NCBI GenBank assembly: GCA_963824215.1
Contig: CAWGOE010000001.1
Location: forward strand, 868,001 to 932,000
Length of the DNA stretch: 64,000 nt
Source of the DNA: VRUE01 sp963824215
Lineage (GTDB): Bacteria; Actinomycetota; Thermoleophilia; Solirubrobacterales; 70-9
Reading direction: 5' to 3'
Part shown: in pieces, positions 24,752 through 32,657 of the stretch
Layout: each line of letters starts with the position of its first letter
Numbering within the stretch: position 1 is the first letter of the stretch
Position numbers and translations under genes: made by a program
Notes under the pieces: generated by a model
What the model was told of the DNA's origin: nothing
Database searches by the model: none
The model's input: the letters and a program-made list of their open reading frames with translations, nothing else

Positions 24752-25924
24752 ATGCCACAGTTCGCAGGAGGAAAGATCGAGGCGTACGTAGGGCCCGATG
24801 ACTTGGGTGCCTCCGACGACCTCGAGCAAGTAATCGTCGACTTCATCGAGGGTGCCACGACCTCGCTCGACATCGCCGTGCAGGAGCTCGACAACGAGCG
24901 GATCGCGAAAGCGATCCTGGCGGCAAGATGGCGGGGTGTTCGGGTCAGCATCGTGCTCGAGCAGAGCTACCTGCGCGAGGAAAAGCTAAGCCTGAAGAAA
25001 CCCCCGGCGTCCTTGGAGCAGTGGCAGTGGACGCCCACCAAAGGGAAAAACGCGGTCAATCGCCGCATCGCCACCGCCCTGCTTCAGTCGAACATCGATC
25101 TCAAGCTCGACTTCAACAAAAAGATCTTTCACCAGAAGTTCATCGTCCGTGACTACCGGGGCAAAGCGACGCCAACCTCAGCGCTACTCACTGGCTCGAC
25201 GAACTTCACCGACACCGATTGTCACTCGAACCTCAACCACATCTTCGTCTTCAAGGACGCCGGAGTCTGCCGGGAGTACGCCAATCAGTTCGCCGAAATA
25301 GAGCGAGGGGAATTCGGCCGCCGCGGCCTCGGCGGCGAGCCGCCGATCTTCAACCTCAAGGGCGTCCCGGTGACCGTGCTGTTCGCGCCCGACAACGTCC
25401 CCGAGCAGGAAGTGATCAAGCAGGTACTGAAGGCGGAGAAGGACATCAGGTTCGCCATCTTCACCTTCGCCGGCTCATCCGCGATCGACGACGCTTTGCT
25501 GATGGCCGCCCGGGCAGGTTGCAAAGTCACCGGCGCCCTCGACCCTGGGCAGGCCGCTCAACCTTGGTCCGCGCAGCAGGGCACGCCGGGTGCGGCGCCG
25601 CCGTGGCTAAAGCGCAAAAACATCCGCCTCTACACGCCCAGGCGTAAGAAAGGCGGGCTTCGCAAACTGCACCACAAGCTGATGGTCGTCGACCGTCACA
25701 CGGTTCTCGCCGGCAGCTTCAACTACACCGCGCCGGCGAACGACTTCAACGACGAGAACCTGTTTGTCGTCGGCAGTCGCTACGAGCGCTTTTCGAACGA
25801 CAAGAAAAAGAAGGTCGATTTGAGCGCCTGCAAAGAAATCGCCGACTACATGCGTAAGGAGATCGACCGCATTGTTTCCCCTTCGGTCTCCGACCCCTGG
25901 AAGCCGAAGAAAGGCGACGACTAG
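24752..25924 (+). CDS. Phospholipase D-like protein with two HKD motifs
   Basis: A 390-residue PLD-superfamily enzyme. The first motif is HQKFIVRD with GSTNFT near residues 127-150, the second HHKLMVVD with AGSFNYT near residues 307-325; both carry the His, Lys and Asp. No signal peptide, so cytosolic. Such two-motif proteins act as phospholipases, transphosphatidylases or nucleases; the basic tail (DKKKKVD, KPKKGDD) would suit nucleic acid or membrane binding. Stands alone, divergent from the methyltransferase and adjacent to a secreted RTX-like protein. Confidence 0.88.
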   Translation: MPQFAGGKIEAYVGPDDLGASDDLEQVIVDFIEGATTSLDIAVQELDNERIAKAILAARWRGVRVSIVLEQSYLREEKLSLKKPPASLEQWQWTPTKGKNAVNRRIATALLQSNIDLKLDFNKKIFHQKFIVRDYRGKATPTSALLTGSTNFTDTDCHSNLNHIFVFKDAGVCREYANQFAEIERGEFGRRGLGGEPPIFNLKGVPVTVLFAPDNVPEQEVIKQVLKAEKDIRFAIFTFAGSSAIDDALLMAARAGCKVTGALDPGQAAQPWSAQQGTPGAAPPWLKRKNIRLYTPRRKKGGLRKLHHKLMVVDRHTVLAGSFNYTAPANDFNDENLFVVGSRYERFSNDKKKKVDLSACKEIADYMRKEIDRIVSPSVSDPWKPKKGDD

Positions 25925-25925
25925 G

Positions 25926-26627
25926 TCAGCGCCGCGGACCGGCCTCGCAGCGCAGGGAGTAACCCCAACCCGGTCCCCCGTCGCAGTGATCGTGATCGCG
26001 GCCGCCGTAGAGCTTGTCGGGACTGGAGCCGCCGTATAGCCAGTCCCTGCCGCCTTCACCGTGGCAGCCGTCTTGTCCCGGACCCATGATGCATACATCG
26101 CGGCCGGGGCCGCCCCAGCAGCCATCGCTGCCGGCGCCATGCTTGCAGTAGTCGTTGCCTGGGCCACCGACGCAGTCGCTGTTTTGCTGGCCGGTGATGC
26201 AGACGTCGTCGCCGCCACCGCCAACGCAGCGATTGCGCCGCGCCCCCTCCGAGTAGCAGGTGTCGCGCTCGCCATTGCCGATGAACTTGTCGGAGCCGTC
26301 GCCGAGATAGACCGTGAGGGGGATCGGCAGGTGGTCGTTGACCTCGACGAAGTCGCCGGAGGGGCCCATGTTGACCACGACGCTTCCCGCTCCGCTCAGG
26401 CGGCAGACGGCGATCAGACGGTTGCGCTTGAAGTGGCAGCCGGAGGGCCTGGAGTGAGCCATCAGCCCGCGCACCACCAAGCGCGAGCCGTCGACGCTCA
26501 GCCTCAAATGCGAGCCGGAGGCGGCACCGTGCACGACGATTTGCCCCTGCGGTGTCGCAGGGACGGAGAAGAGAGTGAGCACCAGCGCAGCAGCCAGCAC
26601 GAGCACAGTCGCTGTTCCCCGAGCCAA
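25926..26627 (-). CDS. Secreted RTX-like repeat protein rich in cysteine
   Basis: A 233-residue exported protein with a hydrophobic signal (residues 6-24). From residue 105 it carries repeats resembling GGxGxDxC: GGGGDDVCITG, GGPGNDYCKHG, GGPGRDVCIMG and GGRDWLYGGSSPDKLYGG. The G/N-D pattern is like calcium-binding nonapeptide repeats of hemolysin type, but most copies place a Cys where a hydrophobic residue is normal, which suggests disulphide-stapled coils. Starts on TTG, with TAAGGT about 12 nt upstream. Convergent with the PLD gene. Function unknown. Confidence 0.8.
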   Translation of the reverse strand: MARGTATVLVLAAALVLTLFSVPATPQGQIVVHGAASGSHLRLSVDGSRLVVRGLMAHSRPSGCHFKRNRLIAVCRLSGAGSVVVNMGPSGDFVEVNDHLPIPLTVYLGDGSDKFIGNGERDTCYSEGARRNRCVGGGGDDVCITGQQNSDCVGGPGNDYCKHGAGSDGCWGGPGRDVCIMGPGQDGCHGEGGRDWLYGGSSPDKLYGGRDHDHCDGGPGWGYSLRCEAGPRR

Positions 26628-26715
26628 AAAGATCGCGACACCTTAGACGACCGGCCCGATCCAATACTTGCGACCTGGGTACTGCGCTGTACTCTGAGTG
26701 ATCGCGAAGAGCTGT

Positions 26716-26916
26716 TCAGGTCTTGACGAGGCCGCGCGAGAGCGCGCACTGAACGAGCTCGGCGCGGCTACTGACGCCGAGCTTCTGCTGGATGTGGGCG
26801 CGATGGGTCTCCACCGTGCGCACGCTGATGAACAGCTTCTCGGCAATCTCCGCATTGGTGTGGCCGAGCGCAATCAAACGTAGAACGTCCGTCTCGCGCT
26901 CACTCAGATCGGTCAC
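26716..26916 (-). CDS. LuxR-type HTH protein, DNA-binding domain only
   Basis: A 66-residue protein that is almost entirely a GerE/LuxR domain: LSERETDVLRLIALGHTNAE, then IAEKLFISVRTVETHRAHIQ. No receiver or sensor domain is encoded. The GTG start at 26916 is supported by GGAGGGG a few bases upstream; a longer frame to 26994 has no matching RBS and adds no domain. Stand-alone HTH proteins of this size can act as ligand-free regulators. Divergent from the lipoprotein at 27021, a candidate target. Confidence 0.85.
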   Translation of the reverse strand: MTDLSERETDVLRLIALGHTNAEIAEKLFISVRTVETHRAHIQQKLGVSSRAELVQCALSRGLVKT

Positions 26917-27007
26917 GAGATCCCCTCCATCGCCCCTCGATCCTAGCCCCCTGACGGGCATATGCCAGTCACGTTGCAAAAGGCACATGCACAAACGCGC
27001 CGTTCTC

Positions 27008-27013
27008 TAGAAT
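27008..27013 (+). promoter_or_regulatory. -10 hexamer TAGAAT of lipoprotein gene
   Basis: TAGAAT lies 7 nt before the GTG at 27021, predicting a leaderless transcript. The upstream 90 bp also serve the divergent LuxR-type gene. Confidence 0.5.
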
Positions 27014-27020
27014 CGTCGCC

Positions 27021-27734
27021 GTGAGGAGGGGCACGAAGACGTTGGCGGCGGCGCTTGTCGTCCTCATGCTCCCCGCAGGCATGACTGCCTGCGGGGGCGG
27101 GGATGACTCCGACTCGACGGCAACCGAGGCCGCTGGTCAGCAGCAATCCCAAACCGAGAGCGCTTCGCAGGGCGGGGACCAGGGCAAAGAAGGTGGCTCA
27201 GGCGACAGCGATTCGAGCGGAGGCAACTCCGATGGCGGAAACGGGCAGTCCCGCGACGCGAGCGATTTCGTCCCCCAGAACCACAGCGATTCCGGCGGCG
27301 GCTCTAAGCAGTTCAAGGTCAAGGGCGGCGACAACAGTGTCCAGGAATTCGGTGAAGAGGCCGACGACGAAGAATTCGACGCTGCTGCCGTGGCGCTGCA
27401 CAACTTCCTCGACGCCCGCGCGGAGGGCAATTGGGCCGCCGCCTGCCAGTACATGTCCCAATCGATAATCGAATCGTTCGAAAAACTCGCCGCGCAGACG
27501 AAGCAAATCGACGATACGAGCTGCGGCGGGATCCTCGAAAAACTGACCAATCCTGCCGCTGCGCCGATGATGAAGAAAGAAGCCGCCGAGGCCAACGTCG
27601 GCTCCCTGCGGATCGAGGACGAACGGGCCTTCGTCCTCTACACCGGCATCGACGGCACGGTCGTGGCGATGCCGATGGCCAACGAAGACGGCGAATGGAA
27701 GGTCGCCAGTCTCGCCGGCACGCCGCTGTCGTAG
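27021..27734 (+). CDS. Putative lipoprotein with acidic Ser/Gly-rich linker
   Basis: A 237-residue exported protein. The signal ends LPAGMTAC-GGG, a lipobox-like cysteine near residue 24. Then comes a long low-complexity linker rich in Gly, Ser, Asp and Gln (residues 25-115), and a folded domain beginning AAAVALHNFLDARAEGNWAA that resembles small alpha+beta NTF2-like domains with two cysteines. Such linker lipoproteins tether a domain away from the membrane in actinobacterial walls. Function unknown. Leaderless promoter predicted. Confidence 0.75.
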   Translation: MRRGTKTLAAALVVLMLPAGMTACGGGDDSDSTATEAAGQQQSQTESASQGGDQGKEGGSGDSDSSGGNSDGGNGQSRDASDFVPQNHSDSGGGSKQFKVKGGDNSVQEFGEEADDEEFDAAAVALHNFLDARAEGNWAAACQYMSQSIIESFEKLAAQTKQIDDTSCGGILEKLTNPAAAPMMKKEAAEANVGSLRIEDERAFVLYTGIDGTVVAMPMANEDGEWKVASLAGTPLS

Positions 27735-27749
27735 CGGCCATCGCCGCAG

Positions 27750-27822
27750 AGCCGACGCCCGGACTTGAACCGGGGACCCCTTCATTACGAATGAAGTGCT
27801 CTACCAACTGAGCTACGCCGGC
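27750..27822 (-). tRNA. tRNA-Thr (anticodon CGT)
   Basis: Minus strand: acceptor GCCGGCG with CGTCGGC, D-arm AGCTCAGTTGGTAGAGC, anticodon arm CTTCA-TTCGTAA-TGAAG giving CGT (reads ACG), and T-arm CCGGG region with TTCAAGT. CCA not encoded. Confidence 0.96.
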
Positions 27823-27905
27823 GCGCTTCAGCTCATTCTAGGTATCGCCGTTCCGTCACGCGGAGTCTCGATCATGGGCATGTGTCCCGAGAGCGATGGC
27901 ACCGC

Positions 27906-28328
27906 TCAGTCGGACTTGGCGATGAACGAGACGGATGCTCCGGGGCGGGCGCACGAGACTGCGATGCCGCGTTCTGCGCTGGTGCCAAGACAGCGGTAGC
28001 CGTTATCGACGGAGCAGGAGAAGCGCGACCCACCGGCCGGGCTGGAGCAGGGCCGTTTCGTCGTCCAGGCCGCCACCACCCGGAGCCCGACATCGCAGCC
28101 GATGCCGGTAACGCGTACCTCTTCGGCGCCAGGGGCCCCGCTATCGCAGGTTCGTGCCGAGGCGCCGGGTGGCGCATCCGGCATAGTGGCGGTTGCGGTC
28201 GGGGAATCCTCGGTCGAATCCCTCGAGCCGTAACCCGATCCCCTATCCGCGGAGCCGCAGCCGGTTGCCAGCGCGGCAAGGGCGACGACGACGAGCAGGG
28301 CTGAAAGCAACGGCTGGCAACGCGGCAT
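27906..28328 (-). CDS. Small cysteine-rich lipoprotein
   Basis: A 140-residue exported lipoprotein: hydrophobic signal LLSALLVVVALAALATGC with a good lipobox (ATGC near residue 24), a Ser/Thr-rich linker, then a compact domain with spaced cysteines (RTCDSG, GIGCDVG, RPCSS, FSCSVD, YRCLG, VSCARP). Spacing suggests three disulphides. It begins 10 bp after the ThiF gene on the same strand and is probably co-transcribed. No named family. Confidence 0.72.
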   Translation of the reverse strand: MPRCQPLLSALLVVVALAALATGCGSADRGSGYGSRDSTEDSPTATATMPDAPPGASARTCDSGAPGAEEVRVTGIGCDVGLRVVAAWTTKRPCSSPAGGSRFSCSVDNGYRCLGTSAERGIAVSCARPGASVSFIAKSD

Positions 28329-28338
28329 CGCCCCTAAC

Positions 28339-29451
28339 TTACTTGCGACCCACCTTCCTTTCTCCCTCGCCGCGCGGCGTCGCGGTCGGCAGGTGGCCGC
28401 AGACCGGGCAGTCGGGTTCCGGCACCACTGGCTCGCGTTCGACCTCCATCGTGCGCAGGTCGTAAATGTGGCCCACGCCCTGGGTCGAGGGCTCGGCCAG
28501 GCCGGTCAGGTGATGCATGATGTCCAACCCGACCTGGCCGCCGATTAGGCCACAGGCGGGGCCCAGCGTTGCCGCGGGCGAGGCTTTGGCGCGGCGTTGC
28601 TCGATCGCGATATCGAACAACGGGTAGTTGCGGCGGTAAGCGGTCACCTGGCAGGCGAAGCAGCCAGTCACGCCGGGAATGTAGAGCGGGCCCACCCGGG
28701 CGATCGGCGGGAAGTGGCTCATCGTCACGTAAGGGATCTCGGCCGCGAAGCAGGCGGCGTTGACCCACTGCTCGATTTCGTGTGCCGGCCAGTCGGCCGC
28801 GTCGATGACCAGGTTGTAACCCTCGATTACCTCGGCAACCGATTCCTCGCCGTCGACGCGCTCGGGGAGCGTGTCGAGGCGCATCCTCGAGTTGAAGGCG
28901 CCGAGGCGCTCCGCCGCCACCTCGACCTTGAGCCGGCCGATATCGGCCTCGGTGTAGAGGACCTGGCGGTTGAGGTTGCTCTCCTCGACCCGGTCGCCGT
29001 CGACCAGCAGCATCTCGCCGACCCCGCAGCAGGCCAGCGAGAGAGCCGACCAGCCGCCGAGCCCGCCGACCCCGAGGACGACGATTCGCGAGCTCTCGAG
29101 CCGCGCTTGGCACTGTGAGGGCGTCGGCCCGGTGGTGATGTCGGCGAAATAGCGAATCTGACGATCGAATCGCTCCGTGGTCTCGGCCGAGATCAGGTCG
29201 TCGTCGGCCGCGTCCTCGACTAACCCCAGCTCCTCCAGTTGCGCCAGTAGGTCGTTGACGGCCTCCTCGCCAAACCGCTCCACCAGCTCGTTGCGCTCGA
29301 GGCTGCCGTCCAGCGCAGCGAGCAGGCGGCGTCCCTCCTGGTCGGGATTCTCGATCTGGATGTCCGTTCCGGCACTTGGCCGCAGCAAGTAGAGATCGCC
29401 GTTGGGGCTTTCGATCTGCTCGGTCGTCCGTTTGATCCTGGGTCTCGTCAT
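28339..29451 (-). CDS. ThiF/E1-like adenylyltransferase with N-terminal RRE-like domain
   Basis: A 370-residue protein. Residues about 1-85 look like a PqqD/RRE-type winged-helix fold (GDLYLLRPSAG, LLAALDGSLERNELVERFG, LLAQLEELGLVED), which binds leader peptides in RiPP enzymes. The E1/ThiF domain follows: GVGGLGGWSA near residue 125, LVDGDRVEESNLNRQVLY near 147 with the ATP-binding Asp/Asn/Arg, DAADWP near 215, and zinc-type cysteines GCFACQ near 263 and CPVCG near 352. This layout suggests activation of a peptide C-terminus or carrier, as in MccB-like or TOMM systems. An in-frame start at 29527 would add MRNTSLKLIKAMERSRG; I chose 29451. No precursor peptide identified. Confidence 0.82.
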   Translation of the reverse strand: MTRPRIKRTTEQIESPNGDLYLLRPSAGTDIQIENPDQEGRRLLAALDGSLERNELVERFGEEAVNDLLAQLEELGLVEDAADDDLISAETTERFDRQIRYFADITTGPTPSQCQARLESSRIVVLGVGGLGGWSALSLACCGVGEMLLVDGDRVEESNLNRQVLYTEADIGRLKVEVAAERLGAFNSRMRLDTLPERVDGEESVAEVIEGYNLVIDAADWPAHEIEQWVNAACFAAEIPYVTMSHFPPIARVGPLYIPGVTGCFACQVTAYRRNYPLFDIAIEQRRAKASPAATLGPACGLIGGQVGLDIMHHLTGLAEPSTQGVGHIYDLRTMEVEREPVVPEPDCPVCGHLPTATPRGEGERKVGRK

Positions 29452-29601
29452 TTCCCCTGCCCTTTCGTCGAAGTTCCCACGGGACCGCTCCATTGCTTTA
29501 ATAAGTTTCAGTGAAGTGTTCCTCATGTGCCGATTTGAGTCCACGACCGGTACTAGGGTCAAGCGACGCAGGACCACATCTACGGGAACGGGAGGATCGC
29601 G

Positions 29602-30228
29602 ATGGCCAGCTTCGACGGGAAAAACCTCAAACAGGTCATCGATCCGACAGTCGCAAAAGTTTTCACCCATCCCCTGCGGGGTCATGTCTGGGTGACACTC
29701 TTCGAACGGGGCGTGGTAAGTCCGACGGAAGTCGCCAACGAACTCGATCTCGAGGTCTCGGAAGTCAGCTATCACTTTCGCGAACTGAAGAAACGGAAGC
29801 TGATCAGGCTCGCGCGCACGGTCCAGCGGCGCGGCTTCGACGAGCATTTCTACGAACCGATCGCCCCTGCGCTCGATTTCGACGATGACGCCTGGATGAA
29901 GTTGCCGGCGGGAATCCGGGCGACGTTTAGCGGCGAAACGCTGCGCCAGGTCATCGATGCGCTCACCGAAGCGCTCAACGCCGGCTCCTTCGACGCGCGC
30001 GACAGGCACCTGAGCCAAAGCTGGCTGCTGGTCGACGAGCGAGGGTGGAGGGAACTGATGCGGACGGTGGAGCGGGCCTTGGGTCAGATCATGGCGATCC
30101 AGACCCGCTGCGCGGAGCGCCGTCAAGGATCGTCGGAGCCGGGAATTCCGGTTGCGGTGGTCATGGCTTCGTTCGAGACTCCTGAGAGTCGCTCCAAACA
30201 CGAGGCGGGCGAAACGGACGCCATATAG
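29602..30228 (+). CDS. ArsR-like winged-helix regulator (paralogue 1)
   Basis: A 208-residue regulator with an N-terminal winged helix: HPLRGHVWVTLFERG, then VVSPTEVANELDLEVSEVSY and HFRELKKRKLIRLAR. A helical C-terminal domain carries DARDRHLSQSWLLVDERGW. GGGAGGA lies 5-6 nt before the ATG. The same architecture and the DxRHLSxxxLxxDExxW signature occur in the protein at 31288, so the two are paralogues. It is divergent from the ThiF gene (150 bp between starts), which is its likely target. Confidence 0.87.
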   Translation: MASFDGKNLKQVIDPTVAKVFTHPLRGHVWVTLFERGVVSPTEVANELDLEVSEVSYHFRELKKRKLIRLARTVQRRGFDEHFYEPIAPALDFDDDAWMKLPAGIRATFSGETLRQVIDALTEALNAGSFDARDRHLSQSWLLVDERGWRELMRTVERALGQIMAIQTRCAERRQGSSEPGIPVAVVMASFETPESRSKHEAGETDAI

Positions 30229-30239
30229 CAGGCTGTTCC

Positions 30240-30953
30240 CTACTCGTTCAACTGACGGGCGCGGGCAAAGACCTGGTCGAGCATCGGTGCGGTTAGGCGG
30301 CCGGTGAACGTGTTCTGCTGGCTGGGGTGGTAACAGCCGAGCAGGTTCCATTTGCCAATGGCCACCTCGGCGCCGTGGCCGAAACGCGGCCTGGGCCGGG
30401 GAATCTCGCAGTCGAGCTCGCGCAGCGTTCGCAGGACACCGTCCCACGCAAACCCGCCGAGGGCGACGATCGTGAGGCAGCGCTCGAGCAACTCGAGCTC
30501 TTGGACTAGGTAGGGGAGGCAGTTGTCGCGCTCCGCAGGCTTCGGTCGGTTTGCCGGCGGCGCGCAACGGACCACAGCCGTCAGGTACGCGTCACGGAGG
30601 CGAAGCCCATCTGTGGGGTGAACCGACTCCGGCTGGTTGGCATAGCCGGCGCGATGCAGGGCGGCATAGACCCAGTCGCCCGAGCGGTCGCCGGTGAACA
30701 TCCGCCCGGTGCGGTTCGCGCCGTGTGCGGCGGGGGCAAGGCCAACTATCGCGAGACGGGCATCGGGATCGCCGAAGCCCGCCACTGCCCGCGCCCAGTA
30801 GTGCTCGCCCTGGAAGCGGCGTGGTGGTGCGGCGGCGCTTGCCTCTCGCCACTCAACCAGGCGCGTGCAACGACGGCATGCATGTACGTCTGCTGCCAGG
30901 CGGTTGAGCGATGCGGCGCTGCCGGAGTCCTGGTTCTTCGGCGCAAGGGCCAT
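30240..30953 (-). CDS. udgB: Uracil-DNA glycosylase, family 5 (UDGb)
   Basis: Removes uracil (and often hypoxanthine or xanthine) from DNA at the start of base excision repair. The 237-residue protein has iron-sulfur cysteines (CRRC near residue 26, VVRC near 128), the family 5 active-site stretch GLAPAAHGANRTGRMFTGD near residue 71 (Ala rather than Asp at the water-activating position) and the minor-groove motif HPSQQNTFTGR near residue 209. High-GC bacteria favour this family because cytosine deamination is costly. Convergent with the upstream regulator, 11 bp apart. Confidence 0.93.
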   Translation of the reverse strand: MALAPKNQDSGSAASLNRLAADVHACRRCTRLVEWREASAAAPPRRFQGEHYWARAVAGFGDPDARLAIVGLAPAAHGANRTGRMFTGDRSGDWVYAALHRAGYANQPESVHPTDGLRLRDAYLTAVVRCAPPANRPKPAERDNCLPYLVQELELLERCLTIVALGGFAWDGVLRTLRELDCEIPRPRPRFGHGAEVAIGKWNLLGCYHPSQQNTFTGRLTAPMLDQVFARARQLNE

Positions 30954-31287
30954 CGCTGAACTGAATCACGCGGAGCCCCACCGCGTAATCGGGCAGGGCT
31001 CCGCGTGAAGGGTTGGGCCTCTGCCAAAAGCCCTAGCCGAACTTGTGAACCGAGAGCATCGGCACGACTGCCTCTGATGCGGCGATCTTCATTGCTTCAC
31101 CCCCTCCTCGGACCCGGTCTTCCTGATTCCCTGCGCCTCGTGCGCCCGTGCCCGAACCCCGATTACTGGAGAAAGTTCCACTATTTCGCCAAGACGAAGC
31201 GAAAAGTCTGCATTTGGCCTAGAAAACGACCAATGGGACCAATACGATGGAGTGGTTAAGCCACCAGCAACGATCGGAGGAGTCGCT
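30954..31287. other. Intergenic region between UDG and second ArsR-like gene
   Basis: 334 bp with no gene. It contains the palindrome at 30966-31008, a lower-GC stretch with TTTCGC...GCGAAA (6-bp arms, about 31184-31204) that could be an operator, and TACGAT at about 31247, a possible -10 for the downstream gene, whose RBS GGAGGAG is at 31276-31282. Confidence 0.6.
30966..31008. repeat. 13-bp palindrome upstream of UDG gene
   Basis: Arms TCACGCGGAGCCC (30966-30978) and GGGCTCCGCGTGA (30996-31008) are perfect, with a 17-nt spacer. Starts 12 bp from the UDG start codon. No U-run follows, so a terminator is unlikely; operator or mobile repeat are the alternatives. Confidence 0.7.
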
Positions 31288-31974
31288 TTGCCCGCAAAAA
31301 CCAAAGCCACCAAACGCAGCAAGAAAGCAAAGGCAAAAGGAAAAAATCGAGGCGTGAACCAGGCGCTGGTCAAATCGCTTGCTCACGAACTTCGTGCTGA
31401 GATCCTGGCGATCCTCAACGAACGGATGGCCAGCCCCAACGAACTCGCCAAGGAGCTTGACGAAGGGCTGAGCCAGGTCAGCTACCACGTCAAAGTCCTC
31501 AAGGACTACGAAGTGATCAGGCTGGTCAAAACCGAGCCTCGACGCGGTGCGGTTGAGCACTATTACCGTGCGACGTCTCGCGCATATTTGACGGATCGGG
31601 ACTGGCATGAGTTGCCGGAGACCGTGCGAGTGGGCATGAGCGCGGATCTGTTTCAGGCCGTCGTTGACGACGTCGTTGCATCCATGGAGGAGGGCGCGTT
31701 CGATGATCGCGAGGATCGTCATCTCAGCTGGACGCCCCTGATGCTGGATGAGCAGGCTTGGAAGGCTACGCAGAAACTGCTCGACCAAACGCTCAAGCAG
31801 GTGCTGAAGCTCAATGCGGAAGCAGCCAAACGTCTCGCCAGATCAAAAGAAACGGGGATCTCCGCATCGGTCTCGATGATCGGCTACGAAGTTCCCGATA
31901 GTGCGGCAAAGAAACTGCCGAAGCGCAAATCCAAAGCGAAAGCAAAAGGCAAAGCGAAAGCCAAAAGGAAGTAA
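31288..31974 (+). CDS. ArsR-like winged-helix regulator with Lys-rich tails (paralogue 2)
   Basis: A 228-residue regulator. The core has SLAHELRAEILAILNERMAS, PNELAKELDEGLSQVSYHVK and a C-terminal domain with DREDRHLSWTPLMLDEQAW, matching the paralogue at 29602. Unlike it, both ends are basic: AKTKATKRSKKAKAKGK at the N-terminus and KLPKRKSKAKAKGKAKAKRK at the C-terminus, similar to the tails of histone-like HupB or H1. The tails could give sequence-independent DNA binding. TTG 31288 is chosen for the RBS GGAGGAG 5 nt upstream. Lower GC than neighbours, driven by AAA/AAG codons. Confidence 0.86.
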   Translation: MPAKTKATKRSKKAKAKGKNRGVNQALVKSLAHELRAEILAILNERMASPNELAKELDEGLSQVSYHVKVLKDYEVIRLVKTEPRRGAVEHYYRATSRAYLTDRDWHELPETVRVGMSADLFQAVVDDVVASMEEGAFDDREDRHLSWTPLMLDEQAWKATQKLLDQTLKQVLKLNAEAAKRLARSKETGISASVSMIGYEVPDSAAKKLPKRKSKAKAKGKAKAKRK

Positions 31975-32026
31975 CTCAGGCTTCCTGACGCACGCAGCAA
32001 TCCAGAGTCCATAGGCTTGCCGGCTT

Positions 32027-32650
32027 GTGGACGACGATTCGTTAATAGGTGGCTCCGGTAGGCGGCGCGACTTCGGTCGCGCCGCCGCCGTACTGGCTTT
32101 GATTTTCGCTGCCACACTCGCTCTCGCAAGCGGTTGCGGCGACAGCGGCCGGGGCGCTGAGACCGACCCCGAAAAGGGGTCCGATGCCGAGATCCTCAAC
32201 GAAGGTCTGGCGCGCGAGCTGACGTTGCTCGATGCCTACACGCGCGGACGCCCGCTCCTGCGGGGCCAGCAGCGTGCGGTGGGGCGCCAGCTGCGCGCCC
32301 ACGAGCAGGAATACGTCGACGGACTGACCAAGGCGATTCGCGGGCTCGGTGGCGATATCGAGGCCGAGCCCGAAGAGCTCGATCTCAGCGAAGTCAAGGG
32401 CGAGGCTGGCTTGCTTTCCCTCCTCTACGAACTCGAGAGCGCAGCGCTCGCCTTCTACATAGACGCCGCGCCTCGTCTCTACACGTCGGCGCCGCGCACG
32501 CTCGACGCCTCGCTTGCCGCTGGCCACGCCCAGCACCTCGTCGTCCTGCGGCAAGGCCTGGGCACGGGTGCCGCTGGCTCGGTCCCCGAGGGGTTCGACG
32601 GCGGCGAAGTGCCGCTTCCCGACAGCGGCAATCCGAGTGGTGGGGGATGA
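32027..32650 (+). CDS. Ferritin-like-domain lipoprotein
   Basis: A 207-residue exported protein. After a basic N-terminus a hydrophobic signal ends ALASGC, a lipobox cysteine near residue 37. The mature part is a helical bundle with glutamates spaced as in ferritin-like folds (ELTLLDAYTRG, LRAHEQEYVDGLTKAIRGLG, LLYELESAALAFYIDAA, GHAQHLVVLRQGLG); metal binding is not certain. It ends 7 bp before the MMPL ATG, so the two are probably co-transcribed. An 11-bp hairpin lies in the signal-coding region. Confidence 0.78.
   Translation: MDDDSLIGGSGRRRDFGRAAAVLALIFAATLALASGCGDSGRGAETDPEKGSDAEILNEGLARELTLLDAYTRGRPLLRGQQRAVGRQLRAHEQEYVDGLTKAIRGLGGDIEAEPEELDLSEVKGEAGLLSLLYELESAALAFYIDAAPRLYTSAPRTLDASLAAGHAQHLVVLRQGLGTGAAGSVPEGFDGGEVPLPDSGNPSGGG
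32061..32086. repeat. Strong hairpin with TTCG tetraloop inside coding sequence
   Basis: GGCGGCGCGAC (32061-32071), loop TTCG, GTCGCGCCGCC (32076-32086). UUCG tetraloops on an 11-bp GC stem are extremely stable in RNA. Starts at codon 12 of the lipoprotein gene, close enough to the GTG start to slow translation. Confidence 0.85.
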
Positions 32651-32657
32651 TCATCCG

